Positions 25,099 through 38,829 of a stretch of DNA of 64,000 nt are shown here, one piece after another. The notes under the pieces are model-generated. The model did not search any database and was not told where the DNA came from. It saw only the letters and a program-made list of their open reading frames with translations. A program made the position numbers and the translations under genes. The number at the start of each line of letters is the position of its first letter. The first letter of the stretch is position 1. The DNA is from Primula veris (Eukaryota; Streptophyta; Magnoliopsida; Ericales; Primulaceae), in contig OY821740.1 of the NCBI GenBank assembly GCA_963682055.1, positions 7,317,314-7,381,313 on the forward strand. Direction: 5' to 3'.

Positions 25099-28000
25099 CT
25101 AACCGCTGACAGCGATATTTGCAGTTGGCTCAACAATTTTCTGAGGAGTTGCCTTGTTTGAGGTAATCTTCGTAAACTTAGGTCGATCCTTAGCATACCT
25201 CACATTAATTGCATTCAACTGATCTTTCTTCTTGAGGGGGCTGGTCACCGGACTACCATGAATATGGCTACCAATGCTATGGCGAACTGCTCTGTTACAA
25301 ACTGTCTTTTCCACCAATGGTGAGTTTGGCACCACATCGCCGCAGCTCTTTCTCCGTGTCAGATTTGGAGATTTTGCACGAGTCAATGGAAGCTGTCACC
25401 CAATAGGAGAAAGTAAATATAAACTTCATCCACTACTTGAAAAAAAATTACATAGATAAAATAAACAAGCAGAAGATGCACCAAATCGGATGTGTTATTT
25501 GCGAGACGGAAAAATAAAAGCGTACAAAGGCATGCATAAAACGTACTGAACTTAGAAAGAGCCTGCTGGGAAGGGTTTATTTATTTATTAAAATTTTGTA
25601 AAAAGGGGAAGTAATAGGAAGTTCTTTAATGGAACGATTTCTTCTATCCAAGTGTTTGTACACATTTTCTAATGGGCTTCTCTTGATGAATTCTCCATAT
25701 ACTTTCCAGTTATATAGGTAAGAAGAAGTCACAAAATCCAACAAGTTCTCTAAATTGCAGTGCCAAAGACATCCCAGAACAAATCTGTCTTTATTGGTCA
25801 AGCATACCAAGTTGAGTCAAATCTAGGTGTTCCAGGGAAAGCGTTAAAATTAAAGGAATAAGAAGAGCAAAACTATCGTAAAAGCTAAAGCTCAACATCG
25901 TTTTACATAGATTATGCCGACGTGTAGTGCTGCAAACCCACCAGTTCTCAGATGCACATTCAGAGTAGTGTGTGACAAACACAATTATCAATGAATATAA
26001 TCTGCATGTACTGCCCTTGTATGTGAAGCCGTAAAACAGATAACAAAGAAAACAGGAATTGTGCTAGAAGGCAAATTGTCAGTATGCAGCATGGTCCTCT
26101 CGACTCTTTCAACATTTTCTCTCACGATTATGGTCCTCTCAATGCTTTCATAGAAAAAGAATTTTTTTTACTTCTTCTGGTAAATATATAGACTAGTTTG
26201 CGCCCTTTTTTTTCTCAACTTGGAAAGAGAATAAAGGAAAAATGATTTTCAAGAAGACGGATGGATAAAACTCGAATTCTAAGGTGGGACAGTGGCAATT
26301 TAGTCTACTTGACTCTGATCACATCAAGGCAAACTAAATCTAGATTGTTACATAAGTTGATGAGATCAAAATGGCAGTAACATATTCCATAGGGGAAGGT
26401 ATGATTTGTAAGAAACAATTTTGCTTAGAGGTAACAAACTTATGGAAAACGCATGAAACATATCCCACGAAAAAAAACATATATTTCTTCTTCAAACTTA
26501 AAAGCTCCAACTCCAATCAATTATACTGCGATCAAAATATTCTCATCTCCTTATGGAGTCAAGGGTGTTAAATTAGTTATAGACTATGAACACCAAACTC
26601 TTACCACAAAATAACTACTTGAAAAGGCTAACTAGTTTTCTACTGCAGCAGGATTTCAGAAGAAGAAAAATGAAGTACCTTTTTTATTGCAGCCTTTGGA
26701 GGTGGACCTTCCTGGTAAAAGCTAGGTACTGGATTGGCTTTGTATGCCATGCTCTTTCTAAGCTGCTTAATAGCAGCCTGTTCTTCTTCCTGCCAAATTT
26801 AGTTGAAATTAGGATGAATTGAACATCATAGCTGGTCTAAGCGAAAAAGTAACAAGGACTGAAAGTTCTTAAGTAAGAAAAGTTCATTAAGGTTTCCTGA
26901 AAGCTGATAAGTACAACTAAAATTGATCTTTTGGTTGCATCTTACAAGTATAAATGTATTTTTTTTCTTGTTCATGAAGAGAGGTATATTCTTTTGCGAA
27001 TTTTATAAGTATATGGGTGTATTTGATAAAATTGTAAACACGATGTACTGGTTTTTTATTCTCTTTTGCTAAAAACTGTATCATAGAACTGTACAAAGGA
27101 GGAGCATGTTTTTGGTAGTTGGTGCAGGATCAAGTGGTTGATATAGGTGTAAATTGTTATCCTTTTTTAAAATGTAAGAATCTTACTAACTAAACCAGTA
27201 TTACTTTCCACCTCTACGGTGTTACAATTTACACTTTTTCCTTGTCAACTCTCAACCAGACTACACTTTTCAAATTTAAGTACAAAAGTAAGAAGAGCCA
27301 AGTTGAACAACTCCACTGTCAATTAATTGAGTACCTTTGTCCTAGCTGTGTAATCCATTTTTTCGGCTTCCAGTGCTTGCTGCTTTTCCTCCAACTTCGT
27401 GTAAAACTAGCAGCAGCAACAAAATAGAGTGAAAAATAAGATTTCTAGGCAACAAAAGGTAGCTCACAAGAAAATAGTAACGTCTCGTTAATTTAGAAGT
27501 AAGAAATACCTCTTTACGCCTGCTTGCACGGTCAACTGATTTAAAAATAGGTGCCACAGCAACAGTGGGCCTAAATCTGGCTGTCCGGATAGATGTTGTA
27601 CTATGAAGGCTAAGGATGGTTGATTCTCAAGTTATCATGGAATGAAAAGACAAAAAATTTAAATATGGAACAAGAGAAAAAATACAAATATTTAAACTGC
27701 AGTGAAGGATACGAAGATGCAATGGACCAATTATCTTCTTCTTCGCGATGCTTGTTGTGATATGATTGATAGGGCTTCCTTGAGATCTGAGATGAGCTTG
27801 GCTGTACAAATATATATGACTGAAATCAGCATCTTTGTTGAAAGTCATCACTTTTTGTATTCATTTACCCAAAAAATAAATTGGAAAGGAATTCTAGACA
27901 TCTAAGTAATTTCAGTTTCTAAGCTAGCATTTGGGCAACGCAGGAAAAGGGTTTTCAAGCAAACAAAGTTAAACTTCTGGTAATTTAGATATGAGCATAA

Positions 28001-28636
28001 CAAATAGGAAACTACTATTTACAGATGTTTCCGACTTTGGTACTTTAAGATTGTGATCCGTGTTAATGCACATGGGAACATATATTAAAAATGTATTCGA
28101 TAAGGTGTCTTCTGCTATAACTCGATTTACATGGACAAAAGAAAGATTCAGTTTTTCCAGCTCTTTTTAGTTTTAGCTTTTCCAGGATACAAGATACCTA
28201 CGTATCAAATCCATACTTTTCAGAAAGGAAATAGATAATACAATCAGCGTAAGACCAGTAAAAAACACAATACCTGTAATTTCTTCACAGAACTTGGGGA
28301 TTGCAAGTCATTGCTGTTACTGGAAGAACTCCCACTACCATCAAAAGTTTTAGGCTTAACAGGAGAATTCTTTACTTGTGGTTCACCTTTGACAGGTGCA
28401 CTCAACTTCTTTTCACCTTTTTTTGAAACCTCAGTTTTCAAAGCTGCATTATAGTTTGAACCATTAAGAGCAAGTGCATCATGCTTCTCAGGTCTTTCTT
28501 CTGCAATAGAGTCCTCCAGATTGAGAGAGAGATCTTTGCAAGACACATCTTTTGCATCCGGAGAGACACCAAATGAAACCAACTTAGGATCATTAAGCAT
28601 CTTCTCAGTAGGTGAACCTGCAAAATTCCTTCCCAT
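25099..28636 (-). CDS. WVD2-like (WDL) TPX2-domain microtubule-associated protein
   Basis: Six coding exons: 28636-28274, 27801-27713, 27600-27510, 27406-27335, 26789-26679 and 25392-25099, total 339 residues. The first 120 residues are polar and low-complexity. An [11 protein letters not shown] block (about 141-151) precedes the conserved TPX2 C-terminal domain: [65 protein letters not shown] and [16 protein letters not shown]. This block order is diagnostic of the plant WAVE-DAMPENED2-like family, which binds and bundles cortical microtubules and affects cell elongation and organ twisting. The tail is basic. The ATG lies four bases inside an exon (acceptor ATGCAG|AGAAATGGG), so a non-coding first exon must exist. 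A candidate is 32040-31908, with donor ACA|GTAAGAG, leaving a 3.3-kb 5' UTR intron. Which WDL paralogue this is cannot be told. Confidence 0.92.
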
Positions 28637-31600
28637 TTCTCTGCATAAAAAGGAGGCCAAGATTTACATTGCTGATTTCATAAAAAAGTTCCATTATATT
28701 GAACAAATTGTGTCTAACAGCTATTACTAATTCAACTCTATATTATAATAAATCAACCAATTCAGAAACCAAAAGATACAAAGTCAATGTATTTTGTTCC
28801 AGGGGTGGAACGAGTTTTTCCCTAAACAAGAAGTGGTTCTCCAATACAAGTTGAGCAAAAAAGATCCTGGGTGCTAACTATTAAATAAATTTCAAACGTG
28901 TTGATGAAAGTTTGTTTTCTCATTAGTTTCTTCCAAGAATTTTAATAGGAAACTAATGCCAAAACCTAACAGTGGGTATTGTTAGTGGATAATCACTCCT
29001 ACTCAATATATTTAACCAAGAGTGAGATACAGTAAACCAAAATAAACATCATGTTTGAGGACATCATTTAAGAAACATCATATTTAAAGGGATATTCTAA
29101 GCAAGACTTTAAGTGTATATCTCTTCTCTGCTAGCTCATGGAGCTCAACTATTATAACTGTTTCTCCAAAGACCTGACCCTAAATAAAGTTGTTGGGCTT
29201 TAGCGGTCGTGAACTCCTCTATTTTGTTCAAGACTAGCAACATTAGAAAGCATACGTTAACATACAAAAAGAAACAGATTGACGGTCGTTCTTCTTGGAT
29301 GATTTCGGGGAGATTTTTTGTTTAAAAGTTAAAAGATAATAATAATTATTGATTTCATTTCTTACATTTGGAAAGTTGTTATACCACCATGGCCACAGGA
29401 TACAAACGGTAGAAATAAGAATGTCTGTATGTGAAATGCTCAAGAGCTAATGGAAACTCGCCTTTTACCTTGGTAATTAAACGAAGGAAAAGAAGGGAAG
29501 TGGTTTCTTAGAAGTCCATCGGTAATTATTATAATTATTTTAAAAAGGTAAGTTATCGAAACATCAGCACAAGTCACACATGCTACAAAAAATATATCCC
29601 AAAAACATTGTACTTCACGAGTCTTCACACGAATGATAAGTCATGCAGAATGAATTGTTTTCAGATTACTGCCCTTCAATTTTCTTGACAGTCTACTCAT
29701 TTTATCAAAGAATCAAAGATCAAATAATGGGAGATTAGTTATAGGATTTATTATCAGTCTATTTTCAAATATCCATCGAAGTTACTAGAGGATGAGAGAA
29801 TGTCCAGAGAACTGACCTAGGTATGGCAATAACAAAAAGGATATACTATTAACAGATTGAGGATATCTAGGTCGTCAGTACTGGAAATTAATTGCAAAGA
29901 TCACTCTTCAGTAAGAAATTAAAAGATTACAACACGCGACTTTGAGCAGCTACGAATAAGTCACTATTAGAGCTACCAAACCAGAACAAGAGAAAAAATC
30001 ACCAAGAAAGGCCGAGAAAGTTAGCACTAATGTACGGAACAACCCAATTATGTCTAACTGGAACACCACTAGAGAAAAAAATCAGAAAATAAAGTCAAAA
30101 ACCTCAAGGGTGAGGCAAAAACATAAATATGAACAGGGAATAAACTGAAGCAAAAATTGACTTGAATAAAAAATTCAACTTAAACAGGACATGGCATTTA
30201 ACTCAATATCTAATACAACCCTCTGATTTTCTATGGTTTTTTACTTACCCTTTTAAAAAGGAAAATATAAAACAGAAGAAGAAGCGCTAAAATGGGATGT
30301 AAGTGTCACAAAGGTAATTTCACGTGGCCATCTAATTTAAAAGGGAGAATCCTCCTTTCACCATAGATAAAGAGAAGGTCAAACTCTGCGTTCCATAATG
30401 ACAGATCAAGCTTCTCAACTCTCAGAAGCTTTAATTTTTGCTCTTCTTGCGCCGTAAGTGCCAACACATAAAAAAGGAAACACTTAAAGCAATACCTTGA
30501 AATCTTAAATTGGCAACTACGATGAACTGACTCACAAAGATGAGATTTGATAGCCATTTGATGGGAAAATGAAATGAGAATGTACCTGGTAAACTACCAC
30601 AAAAACTGAAAACACAACACCTTTGGAAAGCTATTGTCGTTTTACAAAACCTGTGCTTCTAAGTTGGAAAGATAATATTTTCAGGCCAAGGGACATGCAA
30701 GGGAAGTAAAGAGAGAATTTATGCATGCAGATAGTGCAAAACAGAGAGAATTTTACTTTATTTTGAGGAGGTGAGGGGTGAAAATTATGATCATATAGTA
30801 AAGATAGTGCAAAACAGAGAGAAGATACTAAAAAAAAAAAAAAACTTATCTTATGAAGTACCCACTTTTAACTATGAGTCGAAAAATAGTGAAATTTTCC
30901 CCTTCAAAAAATTTTATCTTTCGAACTCCTCATGGTCAAATTCTTTAATATTACGTTATTTTCCATTTATAGATTAAATAACTAAATACAGATATTTGGC
31001 AACAGATTTACCATGGTCCAATATAACCATGAACCTCATCAATAAACCAAATTTAACTTTGATTTGTTTATTAGGGGCTCAAATTTGTTTTACCATAGAC
31101 TTAAAAGATCAAAATCTAGCTTGGATGCATTTAATATCTATCATTGTCTATGATTTTATAACCATAAAACCCACAACATCCGAATTTAGCTTGAGGAAAT
31201 TATCATAACCATTTTTTAAGCATACTACAAATTTATAAATTTAGCTGGGATACATGTACCATACTCGTATTATTTTATCTATTAACACCAAAAATCCAAA
31301 TTTGACGAAGATACATTGACCATAGTCTCGTAATGTCTAGAAATTCTAGTCCCAGAATTCCAAATTCGGCTTAGATTTACTCATTCTCTACTATCTTGTT
31401 AAAAATACTCCTCCATAAAGTCCATAAACCTATAGTCTGGTTTATCAAGTTTATATATGTCTCTTAAAAAAATTTCCTTCTTAAAAAAATCCACAACTAA
31501 ATTTAAAGAAAAATAAAGAATAATGATTTGTTTGGATACATCTTCATAACAAAAAAGTTGGCATATATGAGAATTAGAACAAAGCAAAACTCACTCAACT

Positions 31601-31907
31601 TAAACCCTGGCCTAAAAAAAAACTAGGCTAAACCTTTAAGTTAATTAACCAAATCCAAGTCACCTTAAAAGAAATTAAACATATAATTTGAACTTATATT
31701 CATATATCTACACACACACACACACATACACATATATGTTAAGCAACAGTTTTTTTTAAAGCTCAAAATTTTAAACTATTTTTTTTTTAATGTGCTATAC
31801 AAAAGTAAGATCAGTTCAGAGAATGGATTTAAAACTTGGAAGAAAGTAATTAACATTAAATAAAAATGAAAAGGAAAATATATGAGAAATTGTGAAGATT
31901 CTCTTAC

Positions 31908-32000
31908 TGTAACTGTTCCGATCTGATAAAACCTCTCTCTCTCTCTCTACAAGAAGCAGTCGACGGCAGAGCTGCGGCGGCACAATCTCCTCTCTCTGAG

Positions 32001-32036
<36 letters not shown>

Positions 32037-32040
32037 AATA
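31908..32040 (-). other. Candidate non-coding first exon and promoter-proximal region of the WVD2-like gene
   Basis: In the coding direction a (TA)n(GA)n tract is followed by a GC-rich stretch (GATTGTGCCGCCGCAGCTCT), a second GA run and a consensus donor ACAGTTACA|GTAAGAG. GC-rich leaders with purine runs are typical of plant 5' UTRs. A diverged copy of the inner part is found at 49.7 kb upstream of homoserine kinase. Confidence 0.5.
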
Positions 32041-32164
32041 TATCTATATGTATATATTTGTGTAGTGTGTTATTTTTCTCTCTTTTAAGACAACAGAATT
32101 GAATGCGAATGTTTCTTTTTGGCTCTTTCCCTTTTTATTTCGTTTTCAACCGACGGGGTACTAA

Positions 32165-32197
32165 TGAAAAATAATAATAATAATAATAATAATAGTA
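32165..32197. repeat. (AAT)n microsatellite
   Basis: About nine AAT units in a row, then interrupted by AGT units. It lies in spacer upstream of the WVD2-like gene. Confidence 0.9.
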
Positions 32198-32369
32198 ATA
32201 GTGTGTAGTACAAATATAGTTACAATAAATAAATGGGGAAAAGGGAAATTGCGTATTTCTGGCGCCTACTATACATTTTTGCACCTACGCTTATCTCACC
32301 ATCACAACGGGCATCAAATTGTTGAGCAGAACATCAACTACTAAATATTTTTAAAATAGAGTGATGATA

Positions 32370-33004
32370 TAGTCTGGTGGCATCGGTTCGGAACTGGATT
32401 TTTTTGACTACATACCGATATCGTATCAAACTAGTTTGCTTTGAGAATTTTTATACCATTACCGAATCAAAAAATTCGGTATACCAAACTATTCGGTTAA
32501 TTCTGTTCGGTTTCGTTTTTATGCCAAACTTTAGAGTTTATAAGTGGTGATAAAAAAATGATACGTATTGGGAAAAAAAACATAGTATAAAGTTTTAAAA
32601 ATAGTAGATTAACAATATATATTTATTTATATTACTGTTACATTTCTTTTTTCTTTGCATAAAAGGGTAAACAATACTAGACATTTCTAGTAAATGTTAT
32701 AAATAAAATAAAATGTTATAAGTATTCACTAGAAAATTAATATAAGTATATTATAACAATATTAATAATTAAGTATATATATGTATTTTAGTTTATTAGT
32801 CTATATAGTATATTTTAATATTTCGGTTTAAATCGGTACCATACCGAACTCACTAAACGAATACTGAAACCGAACCTACTTTCAAACATCGGTTCGGTTG
32901 TACCGTACCGTAATGTCGGTATATCAAACTTTTGGTACCGACTTGATTGGTTCGGTTCGAAAAACGATCGGTCAGTACAAATCGGTATAAAAAGACCATC
33001 CCTA
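32370..33004. mobile_element. Probable hAT-like non-autonomous element, degenerate
   Basis: Both ends are packed with GGTTCGG, CGGTA and TACCG motifs in opposite orientation. The right end reads CGGTATAAAAAGACCATCCCTA, resembling the right end of 51721-52427 and typical of hAT-related MITEs. The middle is AT-rich with no coding frame. The left terminus is too decayed to fix, and no target duplication was found. Confidence 0.5.
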
Positions 33005-33534
33005 TCTATATATAGAGTATATCACTATTTGCTAAATGAGATGAGACTTTCGATATGTCCCCATTTTATTATTCCTTACATATTTCATTAGAACATTTGT
33101 AAATACAGTAATGATATACATCCAGACAAGTCTAATACAGGCTAAAATGCAGACTGATATGTGACCGTACACTATATATCATCTAACGACCCTAATTAAA
33201 TTTGAGAAAAACAAAACACTAGCTTACGATATTAATCCCTATAATTTTGACTAAATCATTTATGGATCCTTCATAGGCAACGTAAACATCTGTATAATAT
33301 ATGTATGTACCGTATAACATATATATCTATACATATACGGTCTTTCTCTTCGTAAAAAATCTAGCCTAAAAAATAGACAGCCATGCCCCTTCTATGCAAA
33401 CTTTATTTGGGCGTGCTTGAGTTCGTTCCGGCTGTTTAAAATTAAGGGTTTAAACTTCCATTTCTTTGGTTTACTATTGAGATGCCATTAGAGAAAGGGA
33501 AAGAAAAACATTAGTCAAGTCTCACTTTAAAGAG

Positions 33535-33716
33535 AACTACAAAATAATGTTGATTTAGTGAGGGTTAAAATCTGTCAATATTTCAAAATACTGTCACAAA
33601 ACTCATAAATATGTCACTATTTCAAAAAACCGTTATAAAAATTGTAGCAAATAATCTCGTAACAAAAAAAAAACCTGTAACAATTACTGTCACTGTTTTA
33701 ATATTTTTTTGTAGTG
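33535..33716 (+). mobile_element. CACTA-type MITE, copy 2
   Basis: This 182-bp element begins AACTACAAAATAATG (first base changed from C) and ends TTTTTTTGTAGTG. It is flanked by a GAG trinucleotide on both sides (33532-33534 and 33717-33719), matching the 3-bp target duplication of CACTA elements. It contains subterminal CTGTCAC repeats and is the reverse-complement match of 1196-1375. Confidence 0.8.
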
Positions 33717-35667
33717 GAGTAGGAAGAAATGTAATTTAGTTTGGGGTAAATTTGAAATTTTAAAATTACAAAAGAATTATCTGGATTTCGGTCTGTATTA
33801 GACTTGTCTGTATGTATATTGAATAGCACTGCTAAAAAAAAAACGATAATGCTTAAAACATATAATTAACCAAAACATACAACACTTAAAAGTTTATTTT
33901 CAAAACATACAAACATACAATTACACATATTTATTATAATTGTATATTTTGGGAATAAAATTTTTAATTTTTAATTTTTTATAATTAGAGTTAAAATAAC
34001 CGAGTCTATCTGTCTGTGTTTTTGTGTCACCCTCCTGGCTTTCTTACTTTTTTTTTGTTAGATTAATAATTACTGCTATAGTAAAGTGGCCAGACCTTAC
34101 TTTAATGTCTACCAAACAACCTGCATGCATGAGCAGTGACTAGCTGCATAAAGTTAAAACACATAAGTGATATTTTTAAATGTTGAATAATTCTGTATCT
34201 GAAGATGAAGATGAAAATTTAGGTTTTTAGAGCATATACATTGTGTTGATGTTAAATATTAGTAGTGTTTTTAAATTGACATATAGATATAAACTGACCA
34301 TATAAACTCTACATATGCATGTTAAAATTAGCATGTGTTTACATTCTAGATTGGTACGTAGTGTTTTCAACTATAAAATCTATTTTATTTTATTTATTCT
34401 AACATATTATATTGTTATATATTATTATTAATTATTTTGGAATACAATATTAAAGTAACAATGAAAGTATATAAATAAATTTATCAAAATGAATATACAT
34501 ATTATCAACAAGATTTTTAACTTTGACCAAATGTAAATTGTCACCTAAAACTACTAACACTACCAATGTAACACTAAAATGCAACATCCCGTAGTCCATT
34601 GTAATTTATGACATTAAAATAAAGTTGTAGTTGCAAATGTAGATGTTCTTAATTAGTTACGTTACAGTAAAATCGATTAGTATAATTCCAATGGAATCGC
34701 TTTTTATCATATATAGCATGCTTATTGTTACTTATAAATGTGTAATGACATGGCAGTTAAATGAGGCCATTAAGGATACTGTTTTCTTGGTTGTGGGTGG
34801 ACCTGTGGTTTTTGTACTCGACTTGTTTATTGTAAAGAATTCTTCAATGTTTTAGTTAGTGAAAAATTTAATCATGAACATACATTTGATCAATAGATCG
34901 AATCACCCCAATTTTATTTTACAGATGCGTTACTAAATAAATTCAACCAAATAGTCCTTTATTGTTTGTCGTGATCCTTAATTACTCGTATACTTTATTA
35001 GTAATTTTCCCTTTTAATCCTTACTCGTATACTTTATGAGTAATTTTCTCTTTTATTAGGCGCGTGCACCAGCTCAATATGATTAACACTAGTAAAATTA
35101 ATTATTGCAACTTATTTATTCTACGTTAGATGATTAAGGTATGGTTTGCAGAATAAATATGGTAAGGTACATTATGATAAAGGATATTAAGGACTATTTC
35201 AAATTAGTCAGAAAGTATTAAATTTATGTTTTATAATTTGTTGTGGCTATTTCAAATTCAGTAGTTATTAGTCAAACCCTAATTTACTAAAATCACTTAT
35301 TGTCTAACAGATATTCTCAACCATTTAAAACACACACGTTGTAATCATTTTGTTTGGTAAGGATATTTTGTACGACTAAAATCATGGTATTTTGGATGAT
35401 AAAAATTACTCCGTATTTAAGAGCACGAGAGAGAGGACCACTTTTATTTATTTCTCTGTATTTTATTCCATTTAATTAAAGTTGTTTATAGTACGCTGAT
35501 AACCCACCAGTCACCACCAACCATATTGAATCTCGCCCAATACTTTTTCAAAAGAACAGATTATGCTATTGAATATCTAAATTATTTGTGTCACCGGTGG
35601 TTTCATATACACTGTATTCATAAGTTTTTTATTTTTAAATTAATACGTTACTGTTTAATTGTCTATT

Positions 35668-36077
35668 ACGAAATTACGTGTAATTTTCATCGGTCAAGAA
35701 CTTGTGTCAAAATTGTCATAATGAAAATTTTCAAAAGTTAAACATATAGTTCAAATATTAAATTATTAGATTTTAAAAAAATTCATTTCGACAATTTTGA
35801 TACAATTTATAAGCCGATAAAAATTGAACTAAATACATGAAAATAGTTTAGTACTCCATGTTGCTGTGGATTAAGTAGCACGAGTGCATTACGAAATTAC
35901 GTTTAATTTTAATTGGTTAAAAACTTATATTAAAATTGTCGGAATGAAAATTTTAACAAGTTGATCATATAGTTCAAATGTTAAATTTTATGATTAGATT
36001 TAAAAAAAAAAACCATTTCGACAATTTTCATACAAGTTATAAGCCGGTCAAAATTGCACATAGTTTCATAATGCACA
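35668..36077. mobile_element. Two adjacent copies of a foldback MITE
   Basis: Each unit (about 35668-35846 and 35886-36077) has arms in which TCAAAATTGTC on the left pairs with GACAATTTTGA on the right, around a centre containing ATAGTTCAAAT(A/G)TTAAATT. The second copy shows terminal inverted repeats GTGCATTACGAAA and TTTCATAATGCAC. A related centre occurs at 43.95 kb, so a dispersed family is likely. Confidence 0.65.
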
Positions 36078-36489
36078 ATTAAATGGGAAGAAGTATCATA
36101 AAGGAATAAACTTGTTACTTAATTTACTTAGTCATAATAATATCCAAAAAGATAAAGTCTAATGCCGACATTTCATTTGATCAAAATCATCTTGTTTATC
36201 AATTATCATAACGTTTTGCTCACATCGACTATAGTATAAAAGAAAACATTGTTGACCAGTTTTTGATTTTCCATTTCCCTCTAAGCATAACGCAATTTGC
36301 ACTTTCGGTGAAGAAGAAAACAAAATAAAACGACGTGTTTAGCACTTGTCAACGTCACATAAAGCTTTGTCACTTTATTTTAGTCACAAGGGAAAGCCAT
36401 GAATGTTGAACAAGTTGCTTTTATATCGTGGATTCTACCCGACTTCATTTAAAATAAAAGAGATAGACAATATAAGAAAATAACCGGGT

Positions 36490-36672
36490 CGTAACAATTA
36501 GTCTGTTACTACACCGCTTGTTGCAGAAAATTCAGCAACAGTATAGTAACAGTTATCAGCACTCAGCAACAGAAATTGTTGTTATAATGTTGCTGAATTT
36601 CAGCAACAAGGCGTATAGTATCAGACAAACTGTAACTAAACTGTTGCTATATGAATTTTTTTTTTTGTAGTG
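36490..36672 (+). mobile_element. CACTA-like terminal fragment with CAGCAACA repeats
   Basis: The right end reads a T-run followed by GTAGTG, the CACTA terminus. It is preceded by multiple short subterminal repeats of TTGCTG/CAGCAACA type. I could not define a matching left terminus, so this is either truncated or a highly diverged MITE. Confidence 0.5.
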
Positions 36673-38829
36673 AGAGGATATCAAATACAATCCTCATGTT
36701 TTTGAAACTACTCTAAATTCGTGGATATTATTTCCGATTAAAGTTTTCGTGGTTAATTACTTAATTGTAATAAATTAATTTGCAAAATTTTAGAGCCTAA
36801 GTTTCAAACTTGTTGATGAGTAGCATCCGATTCTTGTTTTATTTATTTTTACCCATATAATTCGAGTGCCGTTAGGTCCGTTTAATCTTAAAATAAAAAT
36901 AAAAACCATGGATACGTTCTTGACAAAAAACAAACTAGACAAGTTATAAATTTTAAAGTATCTCTAACTAACAAAGTGTATTACTATTGAATACGTAACG
37001 ACTTTATGATTGAGGAAATTAATTACTGTTCTTTTGATAAGAATAATTATTAATAAGGTAATGAAAAAATTAAATGCGTTAAGACTTTCATTAGGCCAAA
37101 AGGTGAATTGAGGTTCAAATTTGGATGCTATAAAGAGGAGAAATGTGGGACATTCGCATGGAAATATTGAGAATTTTTGTCTGTTGGGAGGCTTGGAATT
37201 TTCTGTGTGTGACCACCACTAATCCATTAATTGAAGAATTGTCAAACTCAACAATGCTTTTTTTGGTTTAGACAATGATTTCACCTTACAACTTGAGTAA
37301 TTCGTTAATTAGGTGTATGGAATAAACAAAACATAATAGGAACTTTTATTTTGAAATTACATTCCTTCTGTCAAAACTCAAAAGTCAAAAGTAGTACGTA
37401 AATAACCCTTTTGCTTCTTTTTTGAACAACGCACTTTTCCCACTAAGTAAACTTGGAGGGAGAAAATTTGGAATTTTACATTGGACTTTCTGCAATTATC
37501 TTCAGAATATTATAACTTGTGTAAAGAAAAATTAAAGACGAAGAAACTCTACACGATATATCATATATATCTAAAGCAAAATAACATTTGTATTCTTAAA
37601 ACTGAAGTTCTTAATGAATTTTTTTCAATATGAATGTTACAAATAACAAGTTTCACATCTTGAATAATATACAATATCCTTAGTCTATTCGAGAAATAAT
37701 CTCATGCTTTTAAACATACAATTGGGTCATTTAGGATGGCAATAATAACAATATCGGGCTTGATTCTAAACACCACTTGAATATATAGTTGTACTCTATC
37801 TATGCCATATTCAACATTAAATTTGATTCCTTCCACAGGATTTATTTGATGTATAAAATATGAATGTGTCCGTGGTACCAAACGTATAAAACCCCCAACA
37901 TTTAATATCATCAATATTATAATATTATACGTGGTAGCCTCGTAGGTAGGAAAACGTGTGCGTGCGTTGGGGACTGGATTCAATAAACTGTATTGGAGTA
38001 ATCATTTTTTAAGTAATGTGGTTGCACAACTAACTTTCTTGATTCTCACTGCATGCGAGGCAAAACTTGCACTAATAAAATGGGGTCTGAGAATAATAAC
38101 AGTGTTTAAGAATTAAGAACATACCAAGATTTAGTAGAAATATCCTCAGAAATAAAAATGACTTGTTTTCTCTAGTCATCCGGATATTTTGAATTGCGAG
38201 ATCACAAATTATGTACTTCCTAATGAAGAAATCTTCTCGGGAAACAAGCTCTGTCCATAGGGATTAACTTAAGAGGTAGACAAGCGATTCATGGTTTTAC
38301 CGATCGTCTTGTATATATTTTTCAATTTATAGTCATGAGCATTTGTTATGTCATAATTTTGTATGTTTCCTGTAAAAGTTGCAGATGACTAATAAAAAAT
38401 CAACTTCAGAATTTCGATTGTATTACTAAATTATTAACACTTCACGCTTGATAAAGTCAGAATACGAGGTTGCTGAATGGTGATTTGATGAAAATGGTGA
38501 TATTACCGTTCAAAGAAAATGGTTATATTTATTCGTTAAATGTACTAATGCACAGATAGATTTCATCATTTCATCAACATACATATGTTTAATTAACATG
38601 CTAAGCTACAGTGTTACTGTATGGAACCATCCAACCACAGACATCTAAATCAACAGATTCGTTTAGACTTTCTTCTAATTTTGTTTTACAGAACAACAGT
38701 TTCTTCAAGTTTCCCAGTCTTCAACAGCGATATAAAACCAGTACTACCAGAAATGCACCTGTGACAAAAGTTTGTATCCCAATTCCTCTGATTGTATATC
38801 ACAGACTAGCAAAGTGAACGTTGATCAGA

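Larger units (their letters stand above)
33720..38829. other. AT-rich intergenic region with MITE remnants, no gene
   Basis: No credible coding frame on either strand. The stretch holds two related foldback MITEs (35.67-36.08 kb) and a CACTA-like terminus near 36.67 kb. The right-hand end probably includes the 3' UTR of MEX1. Open frames near 34.6 and 37.7 kb are short and unrecognisable. Confidence 0.65.

Noticed and set aside
30306..30557. 83-codon open frame in the WVD2-like 5' UTR intron
   Set aside because: No homology recognised and it is not joined in frame to the coding exons; probably chance within the intron.
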